64,000 nt of DNA from Mycolicibacterium sphagni (lineage in GTDB: Bacteria; Actinomycetota; Actinomycetes; Mycobacteriales; Mycobacteriaceae). Each line of letters opens with the position of its first letter. Positions within the stretch are counted from its first letter, which is position 1. Shown here in pieces: positions 63,236 to 64,000 of this stretch. Under the pieces are notes generated by a model. It was not told where the DNA came from, ran no database searches, and saw nothing but the letters and a program-made list of their open reading frames with translations. A program made the translations under genes and the position numbers. Location: positions 227,217 to 291,216 of the forward strand of contig NZ_NOZR01000005.1 of the NCBI RefSeq assembly GCF_002250655.1. Reading direction: 5' to 3'.

Positions 63236-63712
63236 GTGAACGACACCCTGGAGAGCCTCGAGAGGCGCGTCAAAACCCTTGAGGACGAACGCGATATCGC
63301 TCGGCTCATCGGGTCCTACGGGCCACTGGTCGACTCCGGCGATCCCGACGCCGTCGCCGCACTGTGGGCCGTGGACGGCGGATACGACACCGGTGACTGG
63401 TCGATGTCGAGCCGCGCCGACGTCGCCGCCATGGTGCGCTCCGAAGAACACCAGGGATTGATCGCCCGGGGCTGTTGCCATTTCTTCGGCCCGCCTGTGG
63501 TGACGGTCGACGGCGACGAGGCCGTCGCGGTCTGTCAGTCCATGCTGCTGGTGCGCCGGGAGTCGCTTGGCTACGCCGTCGCCCGCGCCGGTGTGCACCT
63601 CATCCACCTACAGCGCGCCGGCCACGGTTGGGAAATCGTCGGCCGTACCGCACGCCAGCTCGACGGCAGCGGCCAAGCCATCGACCTGATCACCGCGGGA
63701 TTGTCTCGATGA
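63236..63712 (+). CDS. SnoaL/NTF2-like protein
   Basis: 158 aa. An N-terminal helix (LESLERRVKTLEDERDIARLIGSYGPLVDSGD) is typical of SnoaL-like dehydratase/isomerase or ring-hydroxylating-dioxygenase-small-subunit-like folds, followed by GWEIVGRTARQLDG. It may be an isomerase, dehydratase or binding protein for the same substrate as its neighbours. GTG at 63236 with AGAGAGG upstream; its stop overlaps the next ATG by 4 bp. Confidence 0.85.
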   Translation: MNDTLESLERRVKTLEDERDIARLIGSYGPLVDSGDPDAVAALWAVDGGYDTGDWSMSSRADVAAMVRSEEHQGLIARGCCHFFGPPVVTVDGDEAVAVCQSMLLVRRESLGYAVARAGVHLIHLQRAGHGWEIVGRTARQLDGSGQAIDLITAGLSR

Positions 63713-64000
63713 CCGGCTCATTGGACGGCAAGGTCGCGCTTGTCACCGGCGGCGGCGCAGGAATCGGCGCGGGTATCGCCCGCCGATTCGCCGACGAGGG
63801 CGCGCGGGTGGTGGTGGCCGAATTCGACCCGACCAGCGGCGCGGCCGTAGCCGACGAGATCGGCGGGCTGTTCGTCGCCACCGATGTCTCCGACCGCTTC
63901 CAGGTCGAAAATGCCGTGGCTGCAGCGGCTTCCGAATTCGGGGCGATCGACATCCTGGTGAACAACGCCTGGGGTGGCGGCGGGGTGGGGCGGGTGGAGA
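63709..64000 (+). CDS. SDR-family oxidoreductase (partial, runs off window)
   Basis: The first 97 residues are visible. TGGGAGIGAGIARRFADEGA forms the cofactor loop, Glu/Asp after the second strand suggests NAD, and ILVNNAWGGGG is the second motif. ATG at 63709 overlaps the NTF2-like gene (ATGA), so it is the third gene of the IclR-linked operon. The catalytic Tyr/Lys lie outside the window. Confidence 0.88.
   Translation, partial: MTGSLDGKVALVTGGGAGIGAGIARRFADEGARVVVAEFDPTSGAAVADEIGGLFVATDVSDRFQVENAVAAAASEFGAIDILVNNAWGGGGVGRVE

Overview
The window is high-GC actinobacterial DNA from a mycobacterium, most likely an environmental or rapid-growing species (Mycolicibacterium type). Evidence is the mycobacterial integration host factor mihF, a PyrR-controlled pyr operon, a hemophore-like MHB protein, a PGRS glycine-rich protein, and gene order that follows two M. 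tuberculosis neighbourhoods (about Rv1379-Rv1409 and Rv2534c-Rv2559c, from memory). Here these two blocks lie side by side, separated by an accessory segment at about 26.4-43.07 kb. No tRNA, rRNA, CRISPR array, insertion sequence or prophage was recognised.

Layout. 1-1.7 kb: the 5' part of a diaminopimelate-decarboxylase-like gene and a DJ-1/PfpI protein. 1.7-8.85 kb (minus strand): lysoplasmalogenase-priA, then fmt-rsmB-rpe-ribD, the last four joined by ATGA-type overlaps. 8.8-12.7 kb (plus strand): HSL-family esterase, secreted heme-binding protein, membrane-bound class III nucleotide cyclase, SDR. 12.8-16.7 kb (minus): mihF-gmk-rpoZ-coaBC-metK. 17.2 kb: a secreted Gly/Trp-rich protein. 17.6-26.3 kb (minus): pyrR-pyrB-pyrC-membrane protein-carA-carB-pyrF, preceded by a PyrR RNA-binding hairpin, so UMP synthesis is largely encoded as one transcript.

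Accessory segment. 26.4-31.9 kb: a serine hydrolase, a bicupin dioxygenase-like protein, a secreted PGRS protein that lacks a PE domain, and directly upstream of it a 507-aa exported protein whose C-terminal half looks like an aerolysin/ETX-type beta-pore-forming module. This pair is the most unusual content of the window. 32.3-41.3 kb: a DeoR-type regulator, FGGY kinase, SDR, MalE-like lipoprotein, two permeases, MalK-like ATPase and an inositol-phosphatase-family enzyme in one tightly packed operon, with a divergent BtpA/SgcQ TIM barrel. It looks like a polyol uptake and catabolism system. 41.3-43.07 kb: a flavin monooxygenase/acyl-CoA-dehydrogenase-like gene and a TetR gene with an operator-like inverted repeat between them.

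43.08-60.0 kb (mostly minus): nusB, efp, pepQ, a divergent membrane protein, an MBL hydrolase, aroQ-aroB-aroK-aroC, a decayed NTF2-like gene, prepilin peptidase, aroE, mltG, ruvX, alaS, yjbQ, a stress-protein-like gene with a structured leader, an O-methyltransferase and rarA. The shikimate genes therefore sit with translation and wall-synthesis housekeeping genes. 60-64 kb: a TetR/SDR divergent pair, and an IclR regulator divergent from an LLM oxidoreductase-NTF2-SDR operon that runs off the right edge.

Start codons were chosen from Shine-Dalgarno sequences, overlaps with the upstream gene and remembered family start positions; many are GTG.
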